A stretch of 64,000 bases of DNA, from NCBI RefSeq assembly GCF_003403015.1, contig NZ_QURL01000002.1, positions 620,001 through 684,000 on the forward strand, written 5' to 3'. Every line of letters begins with the position of its first letter. Position 1 is the stretch's first letter. Below, in pieces: positions 1 to 9,215 of this stretch. Under the pieces are notes generated by a model, which was given only the letters and a program-made list of their open reading frames with translations, was not told where the DNA came from and searched no databases. The translations under genes were made by a program, and so were the position numbers. This stretch comes from Fulvimarina endophytica. GTDB taxonomy: Bacteria; Pseudomonadota; Alphaproteobacteria; Rhizobiales; Rhizobiaceae.

Positions 1-2
1 CG

Positions 3-665
3 ATCAACGGCTCGCTTCTGATGCTCGTCTCGCTCTACGCGCTGATCAACGCCGTCGGGACGATCTTCGCCGGCGGCCGGGCGATCGAATTCGGATGGGC
101 GATGCTCTATGCCGCGGCGCTCACTGTGATCGGTTTCGCCATGGCGCTCTGGACGAAGCGGGCGAACCGCGAGGTGGGCTCGGAATTCGTCGCGCTCGAT
201 TCCAAGGGCTGGCTGATGTCGAGTTCGGTGAGCTGCGCCCTGCTCGTCTCGTTCGCTGCCGCCTATCTGATGACCGGAACCGATCTCGAGCCCTATGTCG
301 TCTACGCCGACCCGGCGATCCTCGCGGTGCTCTGCCTCGTTCTCCTGCCGGTGCCTGCCCGGACGGTCGCGAGCGCGATCCGCGAATTCCTGATGATGGC
401 ACCGAGCGACCTCGATCACTCGGTGCGTGCGGCGGCATCTGCGGCGGTCTCGCGATACGGGTTCTCGGAGGCACGGACTTACGTGGCGAAATTCGGCCGG
501 GGCCGGACCATCGAGGTCCACTTCGTCGTGCCGGCAGGCTACCGGATCGAGACCATCGACTGGACCGACCGGATCCGCCAGGAGATCAGCGATGCGGTCG
601 GCTTCGAGGGGCCCGATCGCTGGTTGATCGTCACCTTCACCGCCGATCCGAAATGGGCCTGCTGA
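3..665 (+). CDS. Cation diffusion facilitator family transporter, C-terminal part (5' end outside window)
   Basis: The open frame enters from the left edge without a start, so only the last 220 codons or so are present. Hydrophobic helices alternate with short loops, and the segment around LDSKGWLMSSSVS resembles the transmembrane helix of cation diffusion facilitators that carries metal-binding residues. A soluble alpha/beta tail follows (roughly the last 90 residues), as in the cytoplasmic domain of this family. The family exports divalent cations such as zinc, manganese or iron across the inner membrane using the proton gradient; the substrate cannot be told from this fragment. It converges on the flavoprotein gene on the other strand with a 49-base gap. 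The family call is from residue patterns only. Confidence 0.6.
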   Translation: MNGSLLMLVSLYALINAVGTIFAGGRAIEFGWAMLYAAALTVIGFAMALWTKRANREVGSEFVALDSKGWLMSSSVSCALLVSFAAAYLMTGTDLEPYVVYADPAILAVLCLVLLPVPARTVASAIREFLMMAPSDLDHSVRAAASAAVSRYGFSEARTYVAKFGRGRTIEVHFVVPAGYRIETIDWTDRIRQEISDAVGFEGPDRWLIVTFTADPKWAC

Positions 666-714
666 CGGAAGGCCTCGAACGCGGTCGCCCGGGCCTCGCC
701 GATCCGTACCCGGC

Positions 715-1887
715 TCAGGCCGCGGTTTTCGCCGCGATCGCCTGTCCCGCGGCCCATCCCGACGACCAGGCCCACTGGAAATTGTAGCCGCCGAGCCAGC
801 CTGTGACGTCGACCGCCTCGCCGATCGCATAGAGCCCGGGCACCCGCTTCGATTCCATCGTCTTCGACGAGAGACCATCGGTATCGATGCCGCCGACGGT
901 CACCTCCGCCTTCGCGTAACCCTCGGTTCCCGACGGACTGAGGGTGAGGGCGTCGAGATGCCCGGCCGCCGCCTCGAGTTCGGCATCCGAGGCATCGCCG
1001 AGCTTCTTCTCCAGACCGATCCTCGAGGCGAGCGCATCGGCGAGCCGGTTGGGAAGAAGTTCCGACAGCGCGGCCTTCAATCCGGCCTTCGGCATCCGGC
1101 GCCTGGCGTCCCTGAGCTTCCCGGCGGCCTGCGGCACGAGTTCGAGGGTGACGGGCGTTCCGGGCCGCCAGTAGGAGGAGACCTGCAGGATCGCCGGGCC
1201 GGACAGGCCCTTATGGGTGAAGAGCACCGCTTCCGTGAAGCTCGCGCCGTCGACCCTGGCCGTGACCGGACAGGCGACGCCGGAAATCTCCGCGAACAGG
1301 CGTTCCTCCTTGCCGAGGGTGAGGGGCACGAGCGCCGGGCGGGGTTCGACGACCCTGTGGCCGAAGCGTCGGGCGATGTCGTACGCGATGCCGGTCGCGC
1401 CGAGCTTCGGGATTGATGGACCCCCCGTCGCGATCACGAGGTTCGCGGCCTGGTGCTGCCCGACGCGGAAACCCCCGGGACCATGGCCGATCTCGCCGAT
1501 CGCCGTCCGATACTCGAAATCGACGCCGCCGGCCGCGCATTCGGCGGTGAGCATGTCGACGATCTGCCGGGCCGAGCCGTCGCAGAAGAGCTGGCCCAGC
1601 GTCTTCTCGTGCCAGGCGATCCGGTGGCGCTCGACCAGTGCCAGAAAGTCCCATTGGGTGTAGCGCTTCAGGGCGGATTTCGGGAAATGCGGGTTCTTCG
1701 AGAGGAAGCAGCCCGGCTCGATCCCGGTATTGGTGAAGTTGCAGCGCCCGCCGCCGGAAATCAGGATCTTGTTGCCCGGCCGGTCGGCATGGTCGAGCAC
1801 CAGCACCCGTGCGCCCGCCTTGCCGGCCTCGGCGGCCGCAAAGAGCCCTGCGCCGCCGGCGCCCAGTATGATTGCGTCGTAGATCAT
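715..1887 (-). CDS. HI0933/YhiN-family FAD-dependent oxidoreductase
   Basis: Predicted 390-residue flavoprotein. The N-terminus MIYDAIILGAGGAG is a Rossmann dinucleotide-binding fold (GxGxxG), and GGGRCNFTN at residues 45-53 is the signature of the HI0933 (TIGR00275) family. The C-terminus has the second FAD-contact region (GLYAIGEAVDVTGWLGGYN). Substrate and electron partner are unknown for the family. The open frame continues about 39 codons further upstream, but that extension is proline/arginine-rich and lacks homology-like features, so I start at the ATG in front of the Rossmann strand. It is divergent from degP, with a 263-base gap in between. Confidence 0.85.
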   Translation of the reverse strand: MIYDAIILGAGGAGLFAAAEAGKAGARVLVLDHADRPGNKILISGGGRCNFTNTGIEPGCFLSKNPHFPKSALKRYTQWDFLALVERHRIAWHEKTLGQLFCDGSARQIVDMLTAECAAGGVDFEYRTAIGEIGHGPGGFRVGQHQAANLVIATGGPSIPKLGATGIAYDIARRFGHRVVEPRPALVPLTLGKEERLFAEISGVACPVTARVDGASFTEAVLFTHKGLSGPAILQVSSYWRPGTPVTLELVPQAAGKLRDARRRMPKAGLKAALSELLPNRLADALASRIGLEKKLGDASDAELEAAAGHLDALTLSPSGTEGYAKAEVTVGGIDTDGLSSKTMESKRVPGLYAIGEAVDVTGWLGGYNFQWAWSSGWAAGQAIAAKTAA

Positions 1888-2150
1888 GGCGGCCGTTCTT
1901 GGCGGGGAAGGGGGACGGGCGCAAGAGGGGCCCGGTCGCTCCTCTCCTGCCGTCGTGCGCGGGCGCACCATGCGGGGACGGGAGGGGTGATGAGGCCGAG
2001 GCACGAAGGGTTCCCCGTTATGCTCACCTTACGAAGTTTTCATGGTCCCGCAAAGGCGCTGTAATCTTGCCGCTCCTATGTTCGGTTCGACCAAAGGGGA
2101 CCGTCGATCCTCGCCGCCCGATGGCCTTTCTCGAGACAACCGGAGCTCAG

Positions 2151-3674
2151 ATGCCGAACCCAGCGTCCACCCAGCCCAAGCGCAACAAGTTCATCGCCAG
2201 CGTTCTGGCCGCCGGTGTCGCAGGCGCCGCCCTTTCGGCCGGCGTTCTCTCGGACACCGCCACCGTCAATGCCGAACCCGTGACCGTCGAGGCCCCGAAG
2301 GATAATTTCGGATTCGCCGACGTGGTCTCGCAGGTGTCTCCCGCCGTCGTCTCGGTTCGCGTCGAACAGCAGAGCGAGCCGCGCGCCGAGATGAGCGGGA
2401 ACTTCGAAAACCCGTTCGGGAACCTTCCCGAAGACCATCCCCTGCGTCGCTTCTTCGGAACGCCCGACGGGCGCCAGATGCCGCCGAGCATGGGGCCGCG
2501 CGGACGCGACCGGCCGTCGATCGGTCAGGGCTCCGGCTTCTTCATCTCCGATGACGGCTACGTGGTGACCAACAATCACGTGGTCGACAACGGGGCGAAA
2601 TACACGGTGGTGATGGATGACGGCAAGGAATACGACGCCAAGCTCATCGGCACCGACGCACGCACGGATCTCGCGCTCCTGAAGGTCGATTCCCCGAACA
2701 CGAAGTTCACCTATGTGGAATTCGGAGACGACAACGCGGCCCGTGTCGGCGACTGGGTCGTCGCGGTCGGCAACCCCTTCGGTCTCGGCGGCTCGGTGAC
2801 GGCCGGCATCATCTCGGCCCGCGGCCGCGATATCGGCGCTGGCCCCTATGACGACTTCCTCCAGATCGACGCCGCCGTGAACCGCGGCAATTCCGGCGGT
2901 CCGGCCTTCGGTCTCGACGGCAAGGTCATCGGCGTCAACACGGCGATCTTCTCGCCCTCGGGTGGCAATGTCGGCATCGCCTTCGCGATTCCCGCCTCCG
3001 TCGCCAAGGACGTGGTGACGTCGCTGCGCGAGAACGGCAATGTCCAGCGCGGCTGGCTCGGCGTCCAGATCGGCGAGGTCTCCGACGACATCGCCGAGGC
3101 GATCGGCCTGTCGAGTGCGCAGGGCGCGATCGTGACCCTGCCGGACAACGAGACGCCGGCTTCCAAGGCGGGCATCGAGACCGGCGACGTCATCACCGGG
3201 GTCAATGGCGAGACGGTTGAGAACCCGCGCGAGCTCGCCCGCAAGATCGCCAATTACAGCCCGAACACCAAGGTCGACATCACCGTCTTCCGGAACGGGG
3301 AAAGCGAGACCATTCCGGTCACGCTCGGCAATCTGTCGGAGCTCGACGAGGCCGCATCGCTCGATGCGCCGCGCAGCGACTCCTCGCCGGTCGATCCCTC
3401 CGCGCTCTCGGGCTACGGAATGACCGTCATGCCGGCCGAGGACGGGCAGGGCGTGGTCGTCACGGATGTCGATCCGGACTCCTCTGCCGCCGAGAAGGGC
3501 CTCGAAGCCGGCGATACGATCGTCGCCGTCAACGGGACCAGCGTCTCGACCCAGTCGGATGTCAGCAAGGCCATTTCGACGGCGTCGGACAACGGCCGCA
3601 GGGCCGCACTGTTCCAACTGCGCAATGCGCAGGGTCAGAACCGGTTCGTCGCGCTCCCGATCGAGCGCAGCTGA
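2151..3674 (+). CDS. degP: Periplasmic serine endoprotease DegP/HtrA (Do family)
   Basis: Predicted 507-residue periplasmic protease and chaperone that degrades misfolded envelope proteins. A basic N-terminus and a hydrophobic alanine-rich stretch (residues 11-32) form the signal peptide, probably cut near residue 42. The trypsin-like domain carries H143 (in TNNHVV), D173 (in DARTDLALL) and S248 (in GNSGGP), a complete triad. Two PDZ domains follow (about 290-385 and 410-500), as in the Do subfamily. The chosen ATG has GGAG seven bases upstream; an in-frame ATG 30 bases earlier is possible. A strong hairpin follows the stop. The next genes encode a two-component system, the order seen in other Rhizobiales, which suggests an envelope-stress module; whether that system controls degP is inference. 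Confidence 0.95.
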   Translation: MPNPASTQPKRNKFIASVLAAGVAGAALSAGVLSDTATVNAEPVTVEAPKDNFGFADVVSQVSPAVVSVRVEQQSEPRAEMSGNFENPFGNLPEDHPLRRFFGTPDGRQMPPSMGPRGRDRPSIGQGSGFFISDDGYVVTNNHVVDNGAKYTVVMDDGKEYDAKLIGTDARTDLALLKVDSPNTKFTYVEFGDDNAARVGDWVVAVGNPFGLGGSVTAGIISARGRDIGAGPYDDFLQIDAAVNRGNSGGPAFGLDGKVIGVNTAIFSPSGGNVGIAFAIPASVAKDVVTSLRENGNVQRGWLGVQIGEVSDDIAEAIGLSSAQGAIVTLPDNETPASKAGIETGDVITGVNGETVENPRELARKIANYSPNTKVDITVFRNGESETIPVTLGNLSELDEAASLDAPRSDSSPVDPSALSGYGMTVMPAEDGQGVVVTDVDPDSSAAEKGLEAGDTIVAVNGTSVSTQSDVSKAISTASDNGRRAALFQLRNAQGQNRFVALPIERS

Positions 3675-3685
3675 CGATCGGCGAT

Positions 3686-3713
3686 CGACGGGCCGGAGCG
3701 AGCCGGCCCGTCG
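3686..3713 (+). terminator. Hairpin terminator after degP
   Basis: An 11-bp perfect stem (CGACGGGCCGG paired with CCGGCCCGTCG) with a 6-base loop starts 11 bases after the degP stop. The following sequence has only a short pyrimidine run (CTCTTTCC), so termination strength is uncertain. Confidence 0.6.
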
Positions 3714-3748
3714 CATTCGGCTCTTTCCACAAGCGAGCAGCCGGCTCC

Positions 3749-3878
3749 CGAACCCGGATCTGTTCGCGTTGACGGGTTCGCAAGGCTATCCCCCTCGGCT
3801 CTTCGAGCCTTGCGCCTTCGAACCTCTCGCGCATCGATGGCTTCGCGGACGATCGAGCGATCGACCGATCGGCCATCG
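3749..3878 (+). other. Chain of overlapping hairpins in the degP-response regulator gap
   Basis: The 383-base stretch between degP and the response regulator holds no gene. It contains consecutive inverted repeats whose arms partly overlap: 3749-3756 with 3773-3780 (8 bp), 3779-3787 with 3806-3814 (9 bp), an alternative inner stem 3797-3801 with 3805-3809 sharing the right arm of the previous one, and 3835-3841 with 3872-3878 (7 bp). Mutually exclusive arms could form an attenuator or leader structure, or may be chance in a GC-rich spacer. No riboswitch class is recognised. Confidence 0.35.
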
Positions 3879-4096
3879 AAGCGCAGGTGGCGGCGCGGAT
3901 CATTCCCCGTATGTCGCGTCTCCGCGCCGCCGCCCTTCGTCAGCCGACGCTCGGGCCTCGTTGAGCACTCGGACCGCTCCCTGGTCTTGCAGTGTCGCAA
4001 CCCCGCTCTTACGAACGATCGTCACGGATGAGCGGCATTCGACGAGCTTGCAGCCCATTCCCGACAGACGATCACCGGAGGCCATGGGACGGCGCG

Positions 4097-4774
4097 ATGC
4101 GCATTCTGATCATCGAGGACGACCGCGAAGCCGCAACCTATCTGGCGAAGGCCCTGAAGGAGGCCGGACATGTCGCCGACCACGCCGTCGACGGCGAGGA
4201 GGGCCAGCACATGGCCGAGGGGCGCGATTACGACCTCTGGATCGTCGATCGGATGCTGCCCAAGCGCGACGGTCTCACCGTCATCTCGGACCTGCGCAAA
4301 AGCGGGGCGAGGACGCCCGCCCTCATCCTGTCCGCTCTCGGCCAGGTGGACGACCGGGTAGAGGGCCTGAAGGCCGGCGGCGACGACTATCTCACCAAGC
4401 CCTATGCCATGTCCGAGCTTCTCGCCCGGGCCGAGGTTCTCGGCCGGCGCCGGGCGAGCGGCGAGGTGGAGACGAGCTATCAGGTGGGCGATCTGGAACT
4501 CGATCGCCTGTCCCACGAGGTTCGTCGCGCCGGAAAGCCGATCGTGCTCCAGCCGCGCGAATTCCGCCTTCTCGAATATCTGATGAAGCATGCCGGTCAG
4601 GTGGTCACGCGCACCATGCTTCTCGAAAATGTCTGGGACTACCATTTCGACCCCCAGACGAACGTGATCGACGTCCACGTGTCGCGCCTGCGCTCCAAGA
4701 TCGAGCGCGAGTTCGACGGTCCCTTGCTCCACACGGTGCGCGGCTCCGGATACATCATGCGCGATGGCGGCTGA
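4097..4774 (+). CDS. OmpR/PhoB-type response regulator
   Basis: Predicted 225-residue DNA-binding regulator. The receiver domain (1-115) has the acidic pocket E7-D8-D9, the phospho-acceptor D51 (in WIVDRMLP) and K101 (in YLTKPY). A winged-helix domain follows (about 125-223) with the usual C-terminal VSRLRSKI and RGSGYI motifs. The start ATG lies at the beginning of the receiver strand; an AGG-rich stretch (CGGAGG) lies about 20 bases upstream, a little far for a ribosome site. The partner histidine kinase gene overlaps its last 11 bases. Rhizobiales genomes often carry this pair between degP and glnE. The signal and targets are unknown to me. Confidence 0.92.
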   Translation: MRILIIEDDREAATYLAKALKEAGHVADHAVDGEEGQHMAEGRDYDLWIVDRMLPKRDGLTVISDLRKSGARTPALILSALGQVDDRVEGLKAGGDDYLTKPYAMSELLARAEVLGRRRASGEVETSYQVGDLELDRLSHEVRRAGKPIVLQPREFRLLEYLMKHAGQVVTRTMLLENVWDYHFDPQTNVIDVHVSRLRSKIEREFDGPLLHTVRGSGYIMRDGG

Positions 4775-6197
4775 CAGGCCCGTGCGACGTCTGAAATCCC
4801 TCCTCAAGATGACGGCGGTCCGCCTCTCGGCCGTCTATTTCCTCATCTTCACCTTCGGCGCCGTCGCCCTCGTCTGGTATGTGACGAACACGGCGAGCGA
4901 CCTCATCGCCCAGCAGGCGCGAACGGGAATCGAGGAGGAGAAGGCCGAACTCGCGCAGATCTATCGCGTGACCGGCATCGTCGGCCTCGTGCGCTCCATC
5001 GATCGGCGCGCACGCCAGCCCGGCGCGGGCCTTTACCTCGCCACCGACGCGACCGGCCGCATCATCGCCGGCAATGTGGAAAACCTTCAGGCCGGCGTTC
5101 TCGACGAGACCGGATCGACGCCGGATACCTTCGGCTATTCGCGCTATGGCGAGACCGGCGTCTATCACAAGGCGATCGCCGACGTCGTCTCCCTGCCCAA
5201 CGGCATGCGCGTTCTCGTCGGCCGCGACCAGAGCGATGCCCAGCGGTTCCGCGAGGTGGTGCGGTCCGCCCTGATCCTCGCGCTCGCGGCCATGGGGGCG
5301 CTCGCGCTGATCGCATGGTTCGTCATCGGCCGGCGGGCCCTCATGCGTCTCGATCGCATGTCCGCCGCCTCCAGTCGCATTCTCGCCGGCGATCTCGGCG
5401 AGCGCCTGCCGGTGCTCGGCGCCGGCGACGAGTTCGATCGCCTGTCCGAGAACCTCAATACCCTGCTTGCCCGTATCGCGCTTCTTCAGGAGGGGCTGCG
5501 TCAGGTGTCCGACAATATCGCCCACGACCTGAAGACGCCGCTCGCCCGGCTCCGCTCCAAGGCGGAGGCCGCGCAGCGGGCGGCCCATTCGGAGGAGACG
5601 CGCGACCATCTCGAAGGCATCATCACCGATGCGGACGTGATGATCCGCACCTTCGACGCGCTCCTGATGATCTCCCGGGTGGAAGCAGGCTCGCACCCGA
5701 TCCAGAAGACGAAGATCGATCTGCGCGCCATCGCGAGCGACGTCGCCGAGCTCTACGAGCCTCTGGCCGAGGAGGCGGATGCGGAGCTTTGCTGCGAAGG
5801 CGGACCGCCGGTCGAGATCGAGGCGAGCCGGGAACTCGTCGCGCAGGCGATCTCCAATCTCGTCGACAACGCCCTGAAATACGGCCGGGCCGAGAGCGGC
5901 CGGACGCGCGTGGGGATCCGGGTGGAGGAAACCGAGGGTCTGGTCCGCCTCGCAGTCTCCGACAGCGGCCCGGGCATTCCAAAGGACAAGCATTCTCGGG
6001 TTCTGGAGCGGTTCTACCGTCTCGACGAAAGCCGGACGCAGCCGGGTTCGGGGCTCGGACTGTCCCTCGTCCAGGCGATCGCGCGCGTCCACGGCGGGCG
6101 GCTTCTGCTTGAGGATGCGGCACCGGGCCTTACAGTCGTCCTTGAATTCCCGAAACGGGCCAGGGACGGCGTGACCCATGACGAGACCGCACAATGA
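4764..6197 (+). CDS. Sensor histidine kinase, partner of the upstream response regulator
   Basis: Predicted 477-residue inner-membrane kinase. Two membrane helices (about 22-42 and 168-190) enclose a periplasmic sensor region of roughly 125 residues, then a HAMP linker (191-243), a dimerisation domain with H254 in NIAHDLKTPL, and an ATPase domain with N box (LVDNALKYG), G1 box (DSGPGIP) and G2 box (GSGLGLSL). The start codon lies inside the end of the response regulator gene (11-base overlap), so the pair is probably translationally coupled. Its 3' end overlaps glnE by 20 bases, tying the two genes into one transcript. The sensory input cannot be read from sequence. Confidence 0.92.
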   Translation: MAADRPVRRLKSLLKMTAVRLSAVYFLIFTFGAVALVWYVTNTASDLIAQQARTGIEEEKAELAQIYRVTGIVGLVRSIDRRARQPGAGLYLATDATGRIIAGNVENLQAGVLDETGSTPDTFGYSRYGETGVYHKAIADVVSLPNGMRVLVGRDQSDAQRFREVVRSALILALAAMGALALIAWFVIGRRALMRLDRMSAASSRILAGDLGERLPVLGAGDEFDRLSENLNTLLARIALLQEGLRQVSDNIAHDLKTPLARLRSKAEAAQRAAHSEETRDHLEGIITDADVMIRTFDALLMISRVEAGSHPIQKTKIDLRAIASDVAELYEPLAEEADAELCCEGGPPVEIEASRELVAQAISNLVDNALKYGRAESGRTRVGIRVEETEGLVRLAVSDSGPGIPKDKHSRVLERFYRLDESRTQPGSGLGLSLVQAIARVHGGRLLLEDAAPGLTVVLEFPKRARDGVTHDETAQ

Positions 6198-9189
6198 GAC
6201 CGCGACCGCACCGCGCCTGAGGATCGGCGGCGATCTGACACCGAGCCTCCTTCCACCGGCAGGCAACGGGAGCGGGCGGAACTGGCTCGGCGAACTCCTA
6301 GAAGCCGCGACCGGTGCCGGGCTCGACCGGGTCGCCGATCTCTGTTCGTCCGGCAGTCCGGACGCGGCCCGCCTTGGGGCGGTCATGGCCCTCTCTCCTT
6401 ATCTGAGATCCTCACTCCTCTGGCGCCCTTCCGTCCTCGACGCGCTGCTCGACGAGGACGCCGGAGACCGGCTCGGCACGGTCGTCGGTGCGCTGGACAG
6501 CCTGCCGGACGCGGACATGCCCGAGAGCGCCCTGATGAAGCGGCTGCGGGAGATCAAGCGCGAGGCCTCGCTTCTCATCGCATTGCGCGATCTCTTCGGC
6601 GCGGCCTCGCCCGCGCAGACGGCCCGCGATCTCTCCCGCCTCGCCGAAGGGGCGATCCGGGCGGCCCTGCGCTTTTGCCTGCGCTCGGCCCATGACGCGA
6701 AGAAACTCAAGCTGCCCGATGCGAGCGATCCGGAGGACGGGTGCGGCCTCTTCGTCCTCGCCATGGGAAAGCTCGGCGCGCGCGAACTCAACTATTCGAG
6801 CGATGTCGATCTCATCGTCTTCTTCGACGCCGATATCGAGATCGCCTGCGACCCGATGGAAGCCGTGGTGGAGCATTCCAAGGTCGTCCGCCGACTGGTG
6901 CGTATCCTGAGCGAGCGCACCGGCGACGGATACGTGTTCCGGACCGATCTTCGCCTGCGCCCCGATCCCGGCGCGATGCCGCTCGCCATCACCACCGATA
7001 TGGGCATGACCTATTACGAGAGCTCGGGGCGCAACTGGGAGCGGGCCGCGATGATCAAGGCGAGCGTCGTCGCCGGGGACCGGAAGGCGGGCGAGGCCTT
7101 CCTCGCCGAACTCGCCCCCTTCGTCTGGCGCAAATATCTCGACTTCGCCGCGATCGCCGACATTCACGACATGAAGGGCCGGATCGATCGTCATCGCGGC
7201 TTCGGCGAGATCACGCTTCCCGGCCACAACGTGAAGCTCGGACGAGGCGGCATCCGCGAGATCGAGTTCTTCGCCCAGACCCAGCAACTGATCGCCGGCG
7301 GCCGCAACCCAGCCCTTCGCACGCGGCGCACGGACGAGGCGCTGGATCGGCTCGCGGCCTTCGAATGGATCGAGGACGGCGAACGCGACGATCTCCTCGA
7401 TGCCTACTGGTTCCTGCGCCAGGTCGAGCACGCCATCCAGATGGTCGACGACGAGCAGACACACGATCTCCCCGAGGACGAGGAGGGCCTGTCGCGGATC
7501 GCCGGGCTTCTGGGTCTCGGGAGCAGAGAGGCGTTCGAGGAGAGGCTCCTCGGCGTCCTGCGCCTCGTCGACCACCGCTTCAACGATCTCTTCAACGAAG
7601 GGCGATCGAGACAGGCGGGGGAGGGCGATGCGCCCGATCCGGTGCTGCGGCTTCTCAACAACGATGCCGATCCGGAGGGGATCAAGGCGATCGCCGAACT
7701 CGGCTTCGAGCGCCCGGAGGACGTCGCCCGCGTGGTGCGCATCTGGAGTTTCGGACGCTACCGCTCGACCCGGACCGCCAAGGCACGCGAGCGGTTGTCC
7801 GACGTGCTGCCTTCTCTCCTCAAGGCCTTCGCCGATGCGCCGGACCCGGACGGGGCGGTCGCCGCCTTCGACGGCTTCCTTTCGGGCCTTCCCTCGGGCA
7901 TCCAGTTCTTCTCCCTGATCGCCTCGAACCCGAAGACGCTGGACCTCCTGCTTCTGATCCTGACGGCGGCGCCCGTCATGCGCGCGACGCTTGCCCAACG
8001 ACCGCACGTCTTCGATGCGCTTCTCGACCCGGCCTTCTTCGACGAGGTGCCGGATCGCGAACTGATGGAGGAGCGCCTCGGCGCCTTCCTCGCCGATGCG
8101 GACGGTTATGAGGACGTCCTCGCGCGGTTGCGCATCTTCGCCTCCGAGCAGCGCTTTCTCGTCGGTGCGCGCATGCTGTCTGGCGTCGTCGATCTCAACG
8201 AGGCCGGTCCCGCCTTCTCAAATATTGCGGACGTGGTGCTGAACGCGCTCCTGATCGCCGTCGTCGCCGAGTTCTCGAGGGCCCATGGGCGCGTCGCCGG
8301 CATGCGGCTGGTGCTCCTCGGCATGGGGCGCCTCGGGAGCCGCGAACTCACCGCGGCCTCCGATCTCGACCTCATCCTGCTCTACGATCACGAGGAGGAG
8401 GCCGAGACATCCGATGGCGGCAAGCCGCTGGCGATCCAGGTCTATTTCACGCGGCTCACCCAAAGGCTGATCGCCGCCCTGACCTCGCCCATGCGCGAGG
8501 GCGCGCTCTACGAGGTGGATTTCCGCCTGCGACCCTCGGGCAATGCGGGTCCCCTCGCCACCCGCTTCAAGACGTTCCGCAAATATCAGGAGAACGAGGC
8601 CTGGGTCTGGGAGCGTATGGCCCTGACGCGGGCCCGGCCGATCGCCGGCGACGCCGATCTGCGGCAGACCGTCTTCGAGACGATCGAGGAGCTTCTCGGG
8701 CAGCCCATGGACGAGGAGGAGGTTCGCGACGCGGTCGTCTCCATGCGCGGGCGCATCGCCAGAGACAAGCCGGCGCGCGGGGAACTCGATCTGAAGCTCA
8801 GACCCGGCGGGCTCGTGGATCTGGAATTCATCGCCCAGTGGGCGCAGCTGACGGGCCGCGCTCCCGGCGAGCCCGGCCGCGAGACCGCCGACGTCCTGCG
8901 CTCGCTGCGGTCCCGCGACGGCGGCGAGGAGATCGAGGGCGTCTCGGAAAAGCTCGCCCGATCCATGGAGATGCTGTCAGCCGTCACCCATCTGTCCCGT
9001 CTCGCTCCAGGCGGCGTGCAGGACGTCTCGGCCCTGCCGACGCGCCTGACGGAGCGGATCGCGGATGCGCTCGATCTCGACGATGCCGGCGAATTCGCCG
9101 ATGCGCTCGAGCGGATCACCGGGACCGTTCGGGATTGTTTCGTCAGGCATCTGGGCGATCCCGACGAAGCGCGGCCGACGGATCGATAG
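6178..9189 (+). CDS. glnE: Bifunctional glutamine synthetase adenylyltransferase/deadenylase
   Basis: Predicted 1003-residue cytoplasmic enzyme that adenylylates glutamine synthetase (inactive form) and removes the AMP by phosphorolysis, in response to PII proteins. It has two nucleotidyltransferase domains: the deadenylase half with MGKLGARELNYSSDVDLI near residues 196-213, and the adenylylase half with MGRLGSRELTAASDLDLI near residue 715. Each keeps the paired aspartates of the DxD metal site. Each is followed by a helical GlnD/UTase-type domain (for example the LGRGGIREIEFF and LRPGGLVDLEF segments). Length matches the rhizobial family. The start overlaps the histidine kinase gene by 20 bases. 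Confidence 0.97.
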   Translation: MTRPHNETATAPRLRIGGDLTPSLLPPAGNGSGRNWLGELLEAATGAGLDRVADLCSSGSPDAARLGAVMALSPYLRSSLLWRPSVLDALLDEDAGDRLGTVVGALDSLPDADMPESALMKRLREIKREASLLIALRDLFGAASPAQTARDLSRLAEGAIRAALRFCLRSAHDAKKLKLPDASDPEDGCGLFVLAMGKLGARELNYSSDVDLIVFFDADIEIACDPMEAVVEHSKVVRRLVRILSERTGDGYVFRTDLRLRPDPGAMPLAITTDMGMTYYESSGRNWERAAMIKASVVAGDRKAGEAFLAELAPFVWRKYLDFAAIADIHDMKGRIDRHRGFGEITLPGHNVKLGRGGIREIEFFAQTQQLIAGGRNPALRTRRTDEALDRLAAFEWIEDGERDDLLDAYWFLRQVEHAIQMVDDEQTHDLPEDEEGLSRIAGLLGLGSREAFEERLLGVLRLVDHRFNDLFNEGRSRQAGEGDAPDPVLRLLNNDADPEGIKAIAELGFERPEDVARVVRIWSFGRYRSTRTAKARERLSDVLPSLLKAFADAPDPDGAVAAFDGFLSGLPSGIQFFSLIASNPKTLDLLLLILTAAPVMRATLAQRPHVFDALLDPAFFDEVPDRELMEERLGAFLADADGYEDVLARLRIFASEQRFLVGARMLSGVVDLNEAGPAFSNIADVVLNALLIAVVAEFSRAHGRVAGMRLVLLGMGRLGSRELTAASDLDLILLYDHEEEAETSDGGKPLAIQVYFTRLTQRLIAALTSPMREGALYEVDFRLRPSGNAGPLATRFKTFRKYQENEAWVWERMALTRARPIAGDADLRQTVFETIEELLGQPMDEEEVRDAVVSMRGRIARDKPARGELDLKLRPGGLVDLEFIAQWAQLTGRAPGEPGRETADVLRSLRSRDGGEEIEGVSEKLARSMEMLSAVTHLSRLAPGGVQDVSALPTRLTERIADALDLDDAGEFADALERITGTVRDCFVRHLGDPDEARPTDR

Positions 9190-9215
9190 GTCTCTGCGTT
9201 TGTCGAGAGGCTGCT

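Noticed and set aside
3850..3872. Repeated CGATCG-type tetrads
   Set aside because: Short overlapping CGATCG words are common throughout this genome and do not form a regular array.
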